From assembly GCF_023499255.1 (NCBI RefSeq), contig NZ_CP092183.1:3468501-3532500 (forward strand): a DNA stretch of 64,000 bases, in the 5' to 3' direction. Source of the stretch: Couchioplanes caeruleus (GTDB lineage: Bacteria; Actinomycetota; Actinomycetes; Mycobacteriales; Micromonosporaceae). The translations under genes and the position numbers were made by a program. The notes below the pieces were generated by a model. That model had not been told where the DNA came from. It saw only the letters and a list, made by a program, of their open reading frames with translations, and searched no databases. Below are positions 34,028 to 42,762 of this stretch, one piece after another. Positions within the stretch are counted from its first letter, which is position 1. Every line of letters begins with the position of its first letter.

Positions 34028-35035
34028 ATGTCGGTCAATGTCTATCGCAATGAGTCGCTCGTGCAGATGGAGACCTACGAGGCTGACCCCGCGTCGGTCG
34101 ACGAGCTGGTGGAGAACGTGCGCGCCAAGTGGTCGCTGCTGCGCGAGCACGGGTACGCCGGCGATTACCCGATCGAGGTCCTCCGCGGCGCCCGCAACGG
34201 CCACGAGAACATCAAGGTCGTCGAGGTGTTCCGCTGGCGGTCCGTGCAGGACCGGGTGACCGCCCAGTCCGATCCCGACTACATCGCCCTTGCCGGGCGC
34301 ATCAACTCACTGTCGGTGACCGAGGGCGGCAAGGAGACCTTCACCCAGGCGGTCCGCGGCTTCAACCACAACTTCCCGTCGATCGGGGGCGTCGAGCTGC
34401 TCAAGGGCGTCTGCTCCTGCCTGCTGACCATCGACGGCATCGTCGAGAACTACCAGATGAGCGTGAAGAACGGCATCGTGCTCATGCACCGCAGCCCGCG
34501 GATGGACCTCGACGGCGACGGCCGCAACGAGATGTACCTGAAGATCCTCATGCACGGCGGCGAGATCATCCAGGCCGCCCTCGGCCCGATCCGGGTCGAG
34601 CAGAACTTCAGCCGCCCGAACGACGGCATCGTCAAGGCCAACAGCGCCGACGGCTCCGACTTCCCCGGCACGGCCATCTGGCGGGTGTCCTGGAAGATCC
34701 ACACGGCCCTCGGCCCGGTGCTCACCGACCCGGACCGGCCGCTCATCTTCGGCCCGGCGACGGTCAACCACTACCCGCCGGTCGGCACCCACTTCCACTC
34801 ACCCACCGGCCCGGTCGCGCTCGTCCTCGAGTCGACCGGCGAGCGGGTCGGCACGCTCACCCCGGGCGAGCTCACCGCGTTCGACATCGTGGTGACCAAG
34901 GATGACGAGATCTTCGCCGACGTGCTGAACACCCCGCCCGCGGACATCTTCGAGGTGATGGAGGAGTGGCGCGCCCGGATGGACGGCAACGAGGTCGCGC
35001 CCGTCGTGGCCGGGGCCACCGACGGCGTCATGTGA
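34028..35035 (+). CDS. Two-part protein of unknown function
   Basis: I do not recognise this 335-residue protein. The first ~95 residues (SVNVYRNESLVQMETYEADP, then ENIKVVEVFRWRSVQDR and LAGRINSLSVTEGG) look like a dimeric ferredoxin-like barrel similar to small heme or quinone monooxygenases. The rest (FTQAVRGFNHNFPSIGGVELLKG, IVLMHRSPRMDLDGDGRNEM, YPPVGTHFHSPTGPVALVLES) has no signal peptide or membrane segment and appears beta-rich, with a DLDGDGRNE calcium-loop-like stretch. It is first in an operon with FAD, VOC and BBE-type genes, under a shared-module promoter, and overlaps the FAD gene start, so it is very likely a pathway protein. Confidence 0.8.
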   Translation: MSVNVYRNESLVQMETYEADPASVDELVENVRAKWSLLREHGYAGDYPIEVLRGARNGHENIKVVEVFRWRSVQDRVTAQSDPDYIALAGRINSLSVTEGGKETFTQAVRGFNHNFPSIGGVELLKGVCSCLLTIDGIVENYQMSVKNGIVLMHRSPRMDLDGDGRNEMYLKILMHGGEIIQAALGPIRVEQNFSRPNDGIVKANSADGSDFPGTAIWRVSWKIHTALGPVLTDPDRPLIFGPATVNHYPPVGTHFHSPTGPVALVLESTGERVGTLTPGELTAFDIVVTKDDEIFADVLNTPPADIFEVMEEWRARMDGNEVAPVVAGATDGVM

Positions 35036-36204
35036 CGCCGGGGATCGTGCCGGCCCCGTGGCTCGCGACCGCCGGCCCCGACCCGTTCCCCGCGCCGGCC
35101 GTGCTGCCGGCCGAGGTGGACGCGGTCGTGGTCGGCGGCGGCCTGGCGGGCGTCGCGACGGCCTACTGGCTGGCCCGCTCGGGCTGGGCGGTGCTGCTGG
35201 CCGAACGCCGCGTGCTCGCCGGGGGTGCGAGCGGCCGCAACGCCGGGGTCTTCCTGCCCGGGCCGCGCCCGCTCGAGCAGCCCGGGCTCGTCCGGTCGGT
35301 GCTGGCCGAGGAGGGGATCGACGCGGGGTTCCGGCGTACGGGGCACCTGGCGCTCTCCTCCTCGGCGGCCGTCCTCGCCGAGGTCCGCGCCGAGGTGGCC
35401 CGCCGCTCGCCGGACGCGTCGCCGCTGCGGGCCCTGGACCGGCCGGAGTGCGAGAAGAAGGCCGGGATGCCGATCGCACCCCGGTACGCGGGCGGCCGCT
35501 GGGCGCGCGACGGCCACGTCGTGCACCCCGTCCGGCTCGTCCACGGGCTGGCTGCCGCGGCGATCCGGCGGGGCGCCCGCGTGGCGACCCGTACCGCGGT
35601 GCGGGAGGTGGTGCCGGGGCGCCGGCGCGGCTGGCGCGTGCACACGGCGCGCGGACCGGTCGAGGCGTCACACGTGGTCTACGCGTGCGCGGCGCAGACC
35701 GGCACCTTCCACCCGGGCCTGAAAGAGGTGATCACTCCCGTGCGGGGACAGGTCCTCGCGACCGAGACGCTGCCGCCGATGATCGCGCCCGCGATGGCCG
35801 TCGACTTCGGCAGTGTCTACTGGCGACAGACGGACGACGGGACCGTGGTCGTCGGCGGGTGCCGGTCGGCCGACCCCGCCGCCGAGACGGGTACCCGCGC
35901 CGAGCGGGTGAACGCGGCGATCCAGCAGGCGCTGTCGGCCTTCCTCGCCGCCACCTTTCCCGGCTTCCCGCCCCACACGGTCACGGACCGCTGGGCCGGG
36001 ATCATGGACCAGACCGCCGACGGCCGGCCGCTCGCCGGCGCGCTGCCGGGCGGCGCACGGCAGTGGGTCATCGCCGGCTTCGGCGGCCACGGGCTGCCGC
36101 CGGCGCTCGGGACGGCCCGCGCGCTCGCCGCCACGATGACGACCGGGCGGCCGGACCCGCTGCTCGCCCCCCTCGACCCCGCGCGCTTCGGAGGTTCCGG
36201 ATGA
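35032..36204 (+). CDS. FAD-dependent oxidoreductase (DAO family)
   Basis: The 390-residue enzyme has the dinucleotide motif VVVGGGLAGVATAYWLARSGWAVLLAE followed by the DAO-type GGASGRNAGVF block. The C-terminal FAD-closing region is MDQTADGRPLAGALPG and AGFGGHGLPPALGTARALA. DAO-fold proteins oxidise amines or amino acids to imines, so an amino intermediate is a plausible substrate. The GTG start overlaps the upstream stop (GTGA at 35032-35035) and the stop overlaps the next start (ATGA), so the whole set is translationally coupled. Confidence 0.87.
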   Translation: MTPGIVPAPWLATAGPDPFPAPAVLPAEVDAVVVGGGLAGVATAYWLARSGWAVLLAERRVLAGGASGRNAGVFLPGPRPLEQPGLVRSVLAEEGIDAGFRRTGHLALSSSAAVLAEVRAEVARRSPDASPLRALDRPECEKKAGMPIAPRYAGGRWARDGHVVHPVRLVHGLAAAAIRRGARVATRTAVREVVPGRRRGWRVHTARGPVEASHVVYACAAQTGTFHPGLKEVITPVRGQVLATETLPPMIAPAMAVDFGSVYWRQTDDGTVVVGGCRSADPAAETGTRAERVNAAIQQALSAFLAATFPGFPPHTVTDRWAGIMDQTADGRPLAGALPGGARQWVIAGFGGHGLPPALGTARALAATMTTGRPDPLLAPLDPARFGGSG

Positions 36205-36983
36205 TCACCGAGCAGGACGGCCTCGCCGGCTCGCCGCTGATGTTCGTGTTCGTCGACGTGTCGTCGCTCCCGCGGCACCGCCGCCTGTACGAGGACGAGT
36301 TCGGCCTCGCCGTGGTGGAGAACCAGTTCCACCCGCCGCACGAGCACCACGGCCTGGTCAAGTACGACGCGGGCGGCACCCTGCTGGCCGTCAACCTCTT
36401 CGCCGAGCGCAAGTTCCGGGGCGAGGCCGCGGACGGCGTCACCATCGTCGTCCGGGTCGCCGACCGCGCCGTCGTGGACCGCCGGGGCGTCGCGTTCACC
36501 GACGCCGACGGGCACCACTACGTGTTCGCCGGCGAGCGCCCCGCCGATCCGGCGCTGCGGGCCGACATCTGCGAGCTGCGGTTCGCGGTGACCGACCCGG
36601 CCGCCTCGCTGATCTTCTACCGCGACGTGCTGGGCCTGACCCTCGTGGCGGAGGACGAGAAGAGCTGCCGCTACCGCACGGGCTCGCTGGACCTCGTCAC
36701 GTACCACGGCGAGCACGCCCCCGACGGGCGCCCGATCCGGTACAACGCCTTCCTCGGCGTCTTCTACGCCGCCGACGTGGTCGCCGCCGAGCGGGCGCTG
36801 CGGGCGCGCGGGCTGCGGTTCAGCTCGCCGTCGGGGTTCAGCGACATCGGCGGCACCGCCCGGTTCCGCGACCCGGACGGGCACACGTTCTGCCTCTACC
36901 AGCCGTCGGCGGAGAGCCTCACCTGGGGCAGCGCCGCCAAGGTGCTCGACCTCATCAGCGGGGGCGCCGCCGCGCACCGCTGA
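36201..36983 (+). CDS. Tandem-domain VOC protein
   Basis: A 260-residue protein with two VOC units: the first SPLMFVFVDVSSLPRHRRLYEDEFGLAVVE with HGLVKYDAGGTLLAVNLF, the second from LRFAVTDPAASLIFYRDVLGLTLV to DGHTFCLYQPSAESLTWGSAAKVLDLI. The C-terminal SAESLTW signature is the same as in the protein at 32974. The first unit is shortened near its end, ending at DGHHYVFAGERP. The first His-rich loop (HPPHEHHG) might bind metal, yet the usual Glu ligand is not present. ATG overlaps the previous stop. Confidence 0.85.
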   Translation: MITEQDGLAGSPLMFVFVDVSSLPRHRRLYEDEFGLAVVENQFHPPHEHHGLVKYDAGGTLLAVNLFAERKFRGEAADGVTIVVRVADRAVVDRRGVAFTDADGHHYVFAGERPADPALRADICELRFAVTDPAASLIFYRDVLGLTLVAEDEKSCRYRTGSLDLVTYHGEHAPDGRPIRYNAFLGVFYAADVVAAERALRARGLRFSSPSGFSDIGGTARFRDPDGHTFCLYQPSAESLTWGSAAKVLDLISGGAAAHR

Positions 36984-37020
36984 TCCGTGCCTCACCGCAC
37001 CCGAGAAGGGAAGTCCCACC

Positions 37021-37983
37021 GTGCTCACCGATCCCCGCGTCGTCTACCTGTTCCTCTACGTGCGCGACATGGGCGTCTCGCGCGACTTCTTCGAGCGGAC
37101 CCTGGGCCTGCGGGTCCTCGAGGAGGACGCCCAGTCCGTCAAGTACGACACCGGAGAGGTGATCCTCGCGCTGAACCGGGCGTCGGACTTCGGCGTCACC
37201 CTGCCCGGCGAGCACGACCACTCCACCGACATCGTCTTCCTGGTGGACGACGTCGACCGGGCCCGGGCCGCCCTGGAGGCGCGCGGCGTCGCCTTCACCG
37301 AGACGCACCGGTACGAGATCGGCGCCATCACCGACTTCTACGACCCCGACGGGCACTGGTTCACCCTGTACGAGACCTCCGAGGAGTCGCTGACCTGGCC
37401 CAGCGGTGACCGGATCGAGGCCGTGCGGGCGCTGTCGCGCCGTCGCGCCGAGAACACGGCCCCACCGGCGGCCGCGGCCGACGACGGCTTCACGCTCGAC
37501 GGCAAACCGCTGATCTACCTGTTCCTGTTCGTCCGGGACGCCGACGAGGCGTTCGCGCTCTACTCGCAGACCCTCGGGATCCGCGACCTCGAGGGCGGGC
37601 CGTGCAGCCGCGCGTCCACGGCGGACGAGGAAGGCGTGGTCAAGTACGACACCGGCGGGATCATCCTCACCACCCACTCGCTGGAGACCGTCCGCGAGGA
37701 GGAGGAGATCATCGATCACCCGTGCCCGCCGCGTACGGTCAATCCCGTCGAGATGGGCGGCAAGGCGGTGGTGCTGCACGCGCCCGACATCGAGGTGACC
37801 GTCAAGAACCTGCGGGAGAAGGGCCTCGAGTTCCCCGAGGGCGTGGTGCGCTCCGGCATCGGCGCCACGGCCCGCTTCGTCGACCCGTCCGGGCACGTCT
37901 TCTTCCTGTACGAGCCGTCGCCGGAGTCCCTGCGCCTGCCCAGCGGCGAGGTGCTGCGACGGGTCCTCGCCGAGACGTACTGA
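37021..37983 (+). CDS. Tandem-domain VOC protein
   Basis: This 320-residue protein contains two VOC units, one from RVVYLFLYVRDMGVSRDFFERTLGLRVLE to DGHWFTLYETSEESLTWPSG, the second from KPLIYLFLFVRDADEAFALYSQTLGI to SGHVFFLYEPSPESLRLPSG. Both units end in the LYE(T/P)S-ESL-PSG signature shared by the family in this window. KYDTG precedes a hydrophobic strand in each half, as in its paralogues. The GTG start at 37021 has AAGGGAAG upstream. It sits in the operon between another VOC gene and the BBE flavoprotein. A carrier or sequestration role, or a non-redox rearrangement, are both open. Confidence 0.87.
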   Translation: MLTDPRVVYLFLYVRDMGVSRDFFERTLGLRVLEEDAQSVKYDTGEVILALNRASDFGVTLPGEHDHSTDIVFLVDDVDRARAALEARGVAFTETHRYEIGAITDFYDPDGHWFTLYETSEESLTWPSGDRIEAVRALSRRRAENTAPPAAAADDGFTLDGKPLIYLFLFVRDADEAFALYSQTLGIRDLEGGPCSRASTADEEGVVKYDTGGIILTTHSLETVREEEEIIDHPCPPRTVNPVEMGGKAVVLHAPDIEVTVKNLREKGLEFPEGVVRSGIGATARFVDPSGHVFFLYEPSPESLRLPSGEVLRRVLAETY

Positions 37984-37984
37984 G

Positions 37985-39433
37985 GTGGAGCTCGCCACCG
38001 CGGCCGTCCGGGACCTCGCCGGCGCCGTGCACGGCGCGGTGCTGCGCGCCGGCGACGAGGGCTACGACGAGGCCTGCCGGCTCTGGAACGCCGGCGCGGG
38101 CGGGCGCCGGCCCCTGGTGGTGGTGCGCTGCGCCGACGCGGCGGACGTCGCGACGGCGATCCGGTACGCGGCCCGCCACGAGCTGGAGCTGTCGGTGCGC
38201 AGCACGGGGCACAACGTCACCGGCCGGGCGGTGAGCGACGGCGGTGTCACCGTCGACCTGTCGGGCCTGCGCGACGTCCGCGTGGACCCCGGCCGGCGCC
38301 TCGCCTCCGTGCAGCCGGGAGTGCTCTGGGGCGAGCTCGACGCGCGGACGCAGGAGGCCGGGCTCGCCACCACGGGCGGGCGGATCTCGACGACCGGCGT
38401 GGCCGGGCTGACCCTCGGTGGCGGCTTCGGCTGGCTCATGCGCCGGCACGGCCTGGCCGCGGACAACCTGCTGGCGGCCGACGTGGTGACGGCGGACGGC
38501 ACCGGGATGCGGGCGGCCGAGGACTGCGAGCCCGGCCTGTTCTGGGCGTTGCGCGGCGGCGGCGGCAACTTCGGCGTGGTCACCTCGCTCGAGTTCCGCC
38601 TGCATCCGGTGGGACCCGTGGTCACCGGTGGCGCGGTCTTCTACGCGGCGGAGCAGGCGGCCCGGGTGCTGCGCTGGTACCGGGATTTCCTCGCCGGAGC
38701 CCCGGACGATCTCTCCGTCCAGTGCAACCTGTTGCGCCTGCCGCCCGCGCCGTTCGTGCCGCCGGAGCTGCGCGGCCGGCCCGCGGTCGCGCTCGCCGTG
38801 TGCCACCTCGGCACGGTGGAACGGGCGGGCCGCGATCTGGCTGCGCTGCGGGAGCTCGGCGAGCCGCTGCTGCGCCGGCTGGGCCCGATGCGCTACACGT
38901 CCCTGCAGCGGCTCTACGACATGGCGGGCCGGTTCGGGTCCTTCGTGTACGGCCGCTCCGGCTACCTGCCCGAGCTGACCGACGCCGCCGTCGACGCGCT
39001 GACCGCGCCCGGCTGTGCCGTACCGGGGGCCGGCTCCATCGTGATGATCTCTCCGCTGGGCGGCGCGGTCGCCCGGGTGGGGGAGCTCGACACCGCGGTG
39101 GGGCACCGGGGTGCCGCCGTCAGCTGCTCGGTGGACGCGGTCTGGCAGCGGCCCGGAGCCGCCGCCGCCCACGTGGCCTGGGCCGACCGGGTCTGGGCGG
39201 GGCTACGGCCGCACTGCTCGGGCGCGTACGTCAACGAGCTGGGCGACGAGGGCCCGGAGCGGGTGCGCGAGGCGTACCACCCGGTGGCCTGGCAGCGGCT
39301 GCGCGTGCTGAAGACGCACTACGACCCCGGCAACGTGTTCCGGCTCAACCAGAACATCCCGCCGGCGGCCGGGAATGCCGGGTCCCGGACCGTGTCGCCG
39401 CCGGCCGGGGACGCCGGGTCCCGCAAGCCGTGA
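37985..39433 (+). CDS. Berberine-bridge-type FAD-linked oxidase
   Basis: The 482-residue enzyme has the PCMH-type FAD domain (RRPLVVVRCADAADVATAIRYAARH, SVRSTGHNVTGRAV, GLTLGGGFGWLMRRHG) and the BBE C-terminal motif near YHPVAWQRLRVLKTHYDPGNVFRLNQNI. The His in RSTGHN is the expected 8-alpha-histidyl FAD anchor. The second anchor Cys of bicovalent enzymes is absent (GGRISTTGVAG), so FAD should be attached by His only. Such enzymes catalyse oxidative ring closure or alcohol oxidation in polyketide tailoring. The C-terminus carries a short duplicated tail (AAGNAGSRTVSPPAGDAGSR). GTG 37985 lies one base after the VOC stop. Confidence 0.88.
   Translation: MELATAAVRDLAGAVHGAVLRAGDEGYDEACRLWNAGAGGRRPLVVVRCADAADVATAIRYAARHELELSVRSTGHNVTGRAVSDGGVTVDLSGLRDVRVDPGRRLASVQPGVLWGELDARTQEAGLATTGGRISTTGVAGLTLGGGFGWLMRRHGLAADNLLAADVVTADGTGMRAAEDCEPGLFWALRGGGGNFGVVTSLEFRLHPVGPVVTGGAVFYAAEQAARVLRWYRDFLAGAPDDLSVQCNLLRLPPAPFVPPELRGRPAVALAVCHLGTVERAGRDLAALRELGEPLLRRLGPMRYTSLQRLYDMAGRFGSFVYGRSGYLPELTDAAVDALTAPGCAVPGAGSIVMISPLGGAVARVGELDTAVGHRGAAVSCSVDAVWQRPGAAAAHVAWADRVWAGLRPHCSGAYVNELGDEGPERVREAYHPVAWQRLRVLKTHYDPGNVFRLNQNIPPAAGNAGSRTVSPPAGDAGSRKP
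39361..39425 (+). repeat. Imperfect direct repeat at the 3' end of the BBE gene
   Basis: Two copies of a ~28-nt unit (39361-39388 and ~39397-39425), each containing a GCCGG-rich start and GCCGGGTCCCG end, encode the duplicated AGNAGSR/AGDAGSR tail. The second copy runs directly into the shared promoter module of the next gene. Confidence 0.6.
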
Positions 39434-39464
39434 GAAGACCGCCGCGGCCGGTCCGGCGGATGCT
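39422..39464 (+). promoter_or_regulatory. Shared-module promoter of the acyl-CoA ligase operon
   Basis: CGCAAGCCGTGAGAAG (39422-39437) overlaps the last codons of the BBE gene, including its stop; 21 nt later GATGCT (39459-39464). The 16-mer is a full match to the consensus. Confidence 0.68.
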
Positions 39465-39493
39465 GGGGCGGACGCCGATCGCGGGAGCTGCCC

Positions 39494-41074
39494 ATGGATG
39501 CCGATCAGCCGTCGACGCTGGCCGACGCCCTTTCCGCCGCCTGGCGGCGCCGGCCCGACCGGGAAGCGCTGGTCTGTCCCCACCACCGGCTGACCTACGA
39601 GGCGATGGCCCGGGCGGCACGCCGGCTCGCCGGCATCTACGCGTGGTACGGCATCGCGCCCGGCGACCGGATCGTGTGTGCCGTCGGCAACCGCTGCGAG
39701 CACCTGGTCGCGATGGCCGCCGCCTGGTCGTACGGGGCCGTGCACGTGGCTGCCGACCATCGTTGCACCGGGGCCGAGCTCACCGCCATCGCCGGGAAGA
39801 CCCGGGCCGCCGCGCTGCTGTACGAGCCGTCCGGCGACCGGCAGAACCCGTTCCGGACGGCGGCCGAGGTGCGGCGCCGGGTACCGGGCCTGCGCGTCGT
39901 CGCCGTGACCGAGCACCTGATGCCAAACGACTATCCGCGGTGGAGCCTGGACGGCGACGGCGCACCCGCCGAGCTGCCGCCGCCCGGGGCCGGGCCCGCA
40001 CCCGCGGATCCCGCGGTCGTCTTCATCTCCTCCGGCACCACCGGCACCCCGAAGGCGACCGTCGGCTTCCACGGCAACCTCGCCCGCCGCTGGCCGGGGC
40101 TGGCACGCTGGCAGGGCTTCGGCCCCGACGACGTGCACCTCGTGCAGCTCCCGCTCAGCCACGGCTTCGGGATGATGATGGCGCTGGCCGGGCTGCTCGG
40201 CGGCGGCCGGCTCGTGCTGCTCGACCACTTCTCGGCCGAGAACGCGCTGCGGGCCGTCACCGACGAGGGGGTGACCGTGCTGAACGGCGCCCCGGCGCAC
40301 TTCACGATGCTGCTCGACCGGCTGGGGGAGCGCCACCGGGTCGACTCGGTGCGGCTCGCGGTCGGGACGGCCGGGCGGTTCCCGCCCGGACTCGTCAACG
40401 CCGTCTGGGAGCGGTTCGGCGCCGACCTGACCATCATGTACGGCTCCAGCGAGGCCGTCGGCGTGGCCACCAGCGACCCAGAGGACGTCCTGCGCGGCTC
40501 GGTGGGCCGCCCGGAGCCCGGCTCGGTGACGATCGTGGGACCGGACCGCGCGCCGCTGCCCGTCGGTGAGGTCGGCGAGGTGGCGTTCTCCCGCGGCGTG
40601 TTCCCGGTCCGCTACTGGACGTCCGGGGACGACGCCGTGGCCCCGCGCCAGCCCGAACCGCGGCCGGACGAGTGGTACTACTCCGGCGACCTCGGCCACC
40701 TCGACGAGCGGGGCCGCCTCTACATCCACGGGCGGATCAAGCACCAGATCGACCGCGGCGGGCTGAAGATCGACCCCACCGAGGTCGAGCTGGCCCTGCT
40801 GCGCTGCCCGGAGGTCGCCGACGCGGCGGTGCTGGGCCGGCCCGATCCCGTGGTCGGCGAGACGGTGTGCGCGTGCGTACGGCCCGCCGACGGCCGCGTC
40901 CCCACCCTCGCCGGGGTCCGTGCCGCGCTCGCCGGCGTGCTGGCGCCGTTCAAGCTGCCGGAGGAGCTGTGCCTGCTCGACGAGATACCGCGGACGGCCA
41001 TCGGCAAGGTCGACCTGCCGTGGCTGCGTGCTGCGGTCGAGGCCGCGCCGACCGAGCGGCTGGTCCGCGGATGA
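39494..41074 (+). CDS. AMP-dependent acyl-CoA synthetase/ligase
   Basis: The 526-residue adenylating enzyme has the P-loop core SSGTTGTPKA, the YGSSEAVG block, the WYYSGDLG hinge and the C-terminal Lys in TAIGKVDLPW. Domain length is normal for stand-alone aryl or fatty acyl-CoA ligases. It likely activates a carboxylic acid to an acyl-CoA that is attached to the core or fed to the next gene, a CoA-transferase whose start overlaps its stop. GGGAG precedes ATG 39494. No carrier protein domain is fused. Substrate cannot be predicted by reading. Confidence 0.9.
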   Translation: MDADQPSTLADALSAAWRRRPDREALVCPHHRLTYEAMARAARRLAGIYAWYGIAPGDRIVCAVGNRCEHLVAMAAAWSYGAVHVAADHRCTGAELTAIAGKTRAAALLYEPSGDRQNPFRTAAEVRRRVPGLRVVAVTEHLMPNDYPRWSLDGDGAPAELPPPGAGPAPADPAVVFISSGTTGTPKATVGFHGNLARRWPGLARWQGFGPDDVHLVQLPLSHGFGMMMALAGLLGGGRLVLLDHFSAENALRAVTDEGVTVLNGAPAHFTMLLDRLGERHRVDSVRLAVGTAGRFPPGLVNAVWERFGADLTIMYGSSEAVGVATSDPEDVLRGSVGRPEPGSVTIVGPDRAPLPVGEVGEVAFSRGVFPVRYWTSGDDAVAPRQPEPRPDEWYYSGDLGHLDERGRLYIHGRIKHQIDRGGLKIDPTEVELALLRCPEVADAAVLGRPDPVVGETVCACVRPADGRVPTLAGVRAALAGVLAPFKLPEELCLLDEIPRTAIGKVDLPWLRAAVEAAPTERLVRG

Positions 41075-42762
41075 GCGTCCCTCGGCCGCTCGCGGCCGTC
41101 CCGGAGCACCTGCGGCTGCTGGGCGTCCGCACGCAGGGCCCGGGGTTCGCGGTGCAGGACGAGCGCGGCCGGGTGGAGCTGTCCGTGGCGCGCCCCGAGC
41201 CCGAGCCGGTGCTGCAGGCGCTGACCGGCCTGATGGCTGTCCACGGCCGGGACCACGGCGCACCGCGACGCCTGGGCATCGACGTCGCGACGGTGGCCAC
41301 CGGCCTGCTCGCCGGGCAGGGACTGCTGGCCGCCCTGATCGCCCGCCGGCGTGGCCTGCCGGTCACCGCCGTCGGCCTGCCCGCCCCGGCCGGCGCGCTG
41401 CAGTTCCTCACCCACCATCTGGCCATCGCCACCGGCGGAGGAACCTTCCCGTACGCGCCCGCGGGTGTGCCGGGGCCGCCGTTCACCACCGCGGACGGCG
41501 TGCTCGTGGAGCTCGAGGTGCTCTCCGGCGACGACTGGGTCGCGTTCTGGCGCCGGCTGGGCCGGGACCGGGCCGACGAGGTGGGCGCGGCCTGGCTGCC
41601 GTTCGTGTACCGCTACCTCGCCGGACGGTGCGAGCTGCCGCCGGCCCTCTCCCAGGCCGTACGCCGGCACAGCTTCGCGCAGGTCCGTGCGGCGGCCGAG
41701 GCGTGCGGCGCGGTGGCTGTGGCCGTACGCGAGCCGGCGACCGTCGCCCCGCCCTGGACGATCACCCCACATCCCGGCGCCGCGGCGGCGGACGGGCGGC
41801 CGCGCCCACCGATCGCCGCGCCGCTGCAGGGACTGCGCGTCGTCGAGGCCACGTCCCGGCTGCAGGGCCCTCTCGCGGGACTGCTGCTGCGCCACCTCGG
41901 GGCGGAGGTGGTCAAGGTGGAGCCGCCGGGCGGCGACTTCGGCCGGTACAGCCCGCCGCTCGCCGGTGCCGTCGGGGCGGCCTATCTGGCGTACAACCGC
42001 GGCAAGCGGGTGGTGGAGATCGACTACAAGCGGCCGCCCGGCCGGGACGACCTGCGTGAGCTGGCCGCCGGGGCCGACGTGTTCGTGCACAACTGGCGGC
42101 CGGGCCGGGCCGAGGCGCTCGGCGTGGACAGCGCGGACATCGCCCGGCTCAACCCGGCGGCCGTCTACGCGTACGCGTCGGGGTGGGGCGGCGTGCCGGA
42201 CGCGCCCGGGCCGATCGCCGGGGACTTCACCGTGCAGGCGTACGCCGGGACCGGAGCCCTGCTGCACCCGCCCGGCGATCCGCCGGTGCCGTCGCGGCTG
42301 ACCCTCGTGGACGTCACGGGTGGCCTGCTCGTCGCCGAGGCGATCCTGGCGGCGCTGCACGAGCGGGAACGGACCGGGCGCGGTGGCCGGGTCGGCACCT
42401 CGCTCGTCGGCGCGGCGACCGTGCTGGCCGGCGCACCGCACCGCCGCTGGGGTCCGCTGCAGGAGCCGATCCCGACGCCGGCCGGTCATCTCGTGGTCGC
42501 GCCGGACGACACACCCGTACGCGATCTCGCCGGGTTCTGCGGCCTGCCGCCGGACGCGGATCCCGCGACGATCGCCGACCGGCTGGGTGCACGCCCGGCG
42601 GCGCAGCGCGTCGCGGAACTGGACGCCGCGGGGCTCCCGGCTGCCGTGGTCCGTACGGAGCCGGCGGAGCTACCCGCGGACCCGCGCCTGGCCGGCCTGC
42701 TCGACCACGTGGACGGTGCCTGCTGGGTGCCCGGGACGCCGTGGCGGTTCCATGTCCGATGA
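41071..42762 (+). CDS. Unusual family III (CaiB/BaiF) CoA-transferase with extra N-terminal half
   Basis: This 563-residue protein is longer than typical ~400-residue CaiB enzymes. Residues ~255-560 contain the standard start GLRVVEATSRLQGPLAGLLLRHLGAEVVKVEPPGGDFGR, the NRGKRVVEIDYK strand, and an IAGDFTVQAYAGTG segment where the catalytic Asp is expected. The first ~245 residues include PPFTTADGVLVELEVLSGDDWVAFWRRLG and FAQVRAAAEACGAVAVAV, which look like the C-terminal half of the same family. The gene therefore resembles a permuted or one-and-a-half-domain version. It overlaps the ligase upstream (ATGA) and the PIG-L gene downstream. Confidence 0.8.
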   Translation: MSVPRPLAAVPEHLRLLGVRTQGPGFAVQDERGRVELSVARPEPEPVLQALTGLMAVHGRDHGAPRRLGIDVATVATGLLAGQGLLAALIARRRGLPVTAVGLPAPAGALQFLTHHLAIATGGGTFPYAPAGVPGPPFTTADGVLVELEVLSGDDWVAFWRRLGRDRADEVGAAWLPFVYRYLAGRCELPPALSQAVRRHSFAQVRAAAEACGAVAVAVREPATVAPPWTITPHPGAAAADGRPRPPIAAPLQGLRVVEATSRLQGPLAGLLLRHLGAEVVKVEPPGGDFGRYSPPLAGAVGAAYLAYNRGKRVVEIDYKRPPGRDDLRELAAGADVFVHNWRPGRAEALGVDSADIARLNPAAVYAYASGWGGVPDAPGPIAGDFTVQAYAGTGALLHPPGDPPVPSRLTLVDVTGGLLVAEAILAALHERERTGRGGRVGTSLVGAATVLAGAPHRRWGPLQEPIPTPAGHLVVAPDDTPVRDLAGFCGLPPDADPATIADRLGARPAAQRVAELDAAGLPAAVVRTEPAELPADPRLAGLLDHVDGACWVPGTPWRFHVR

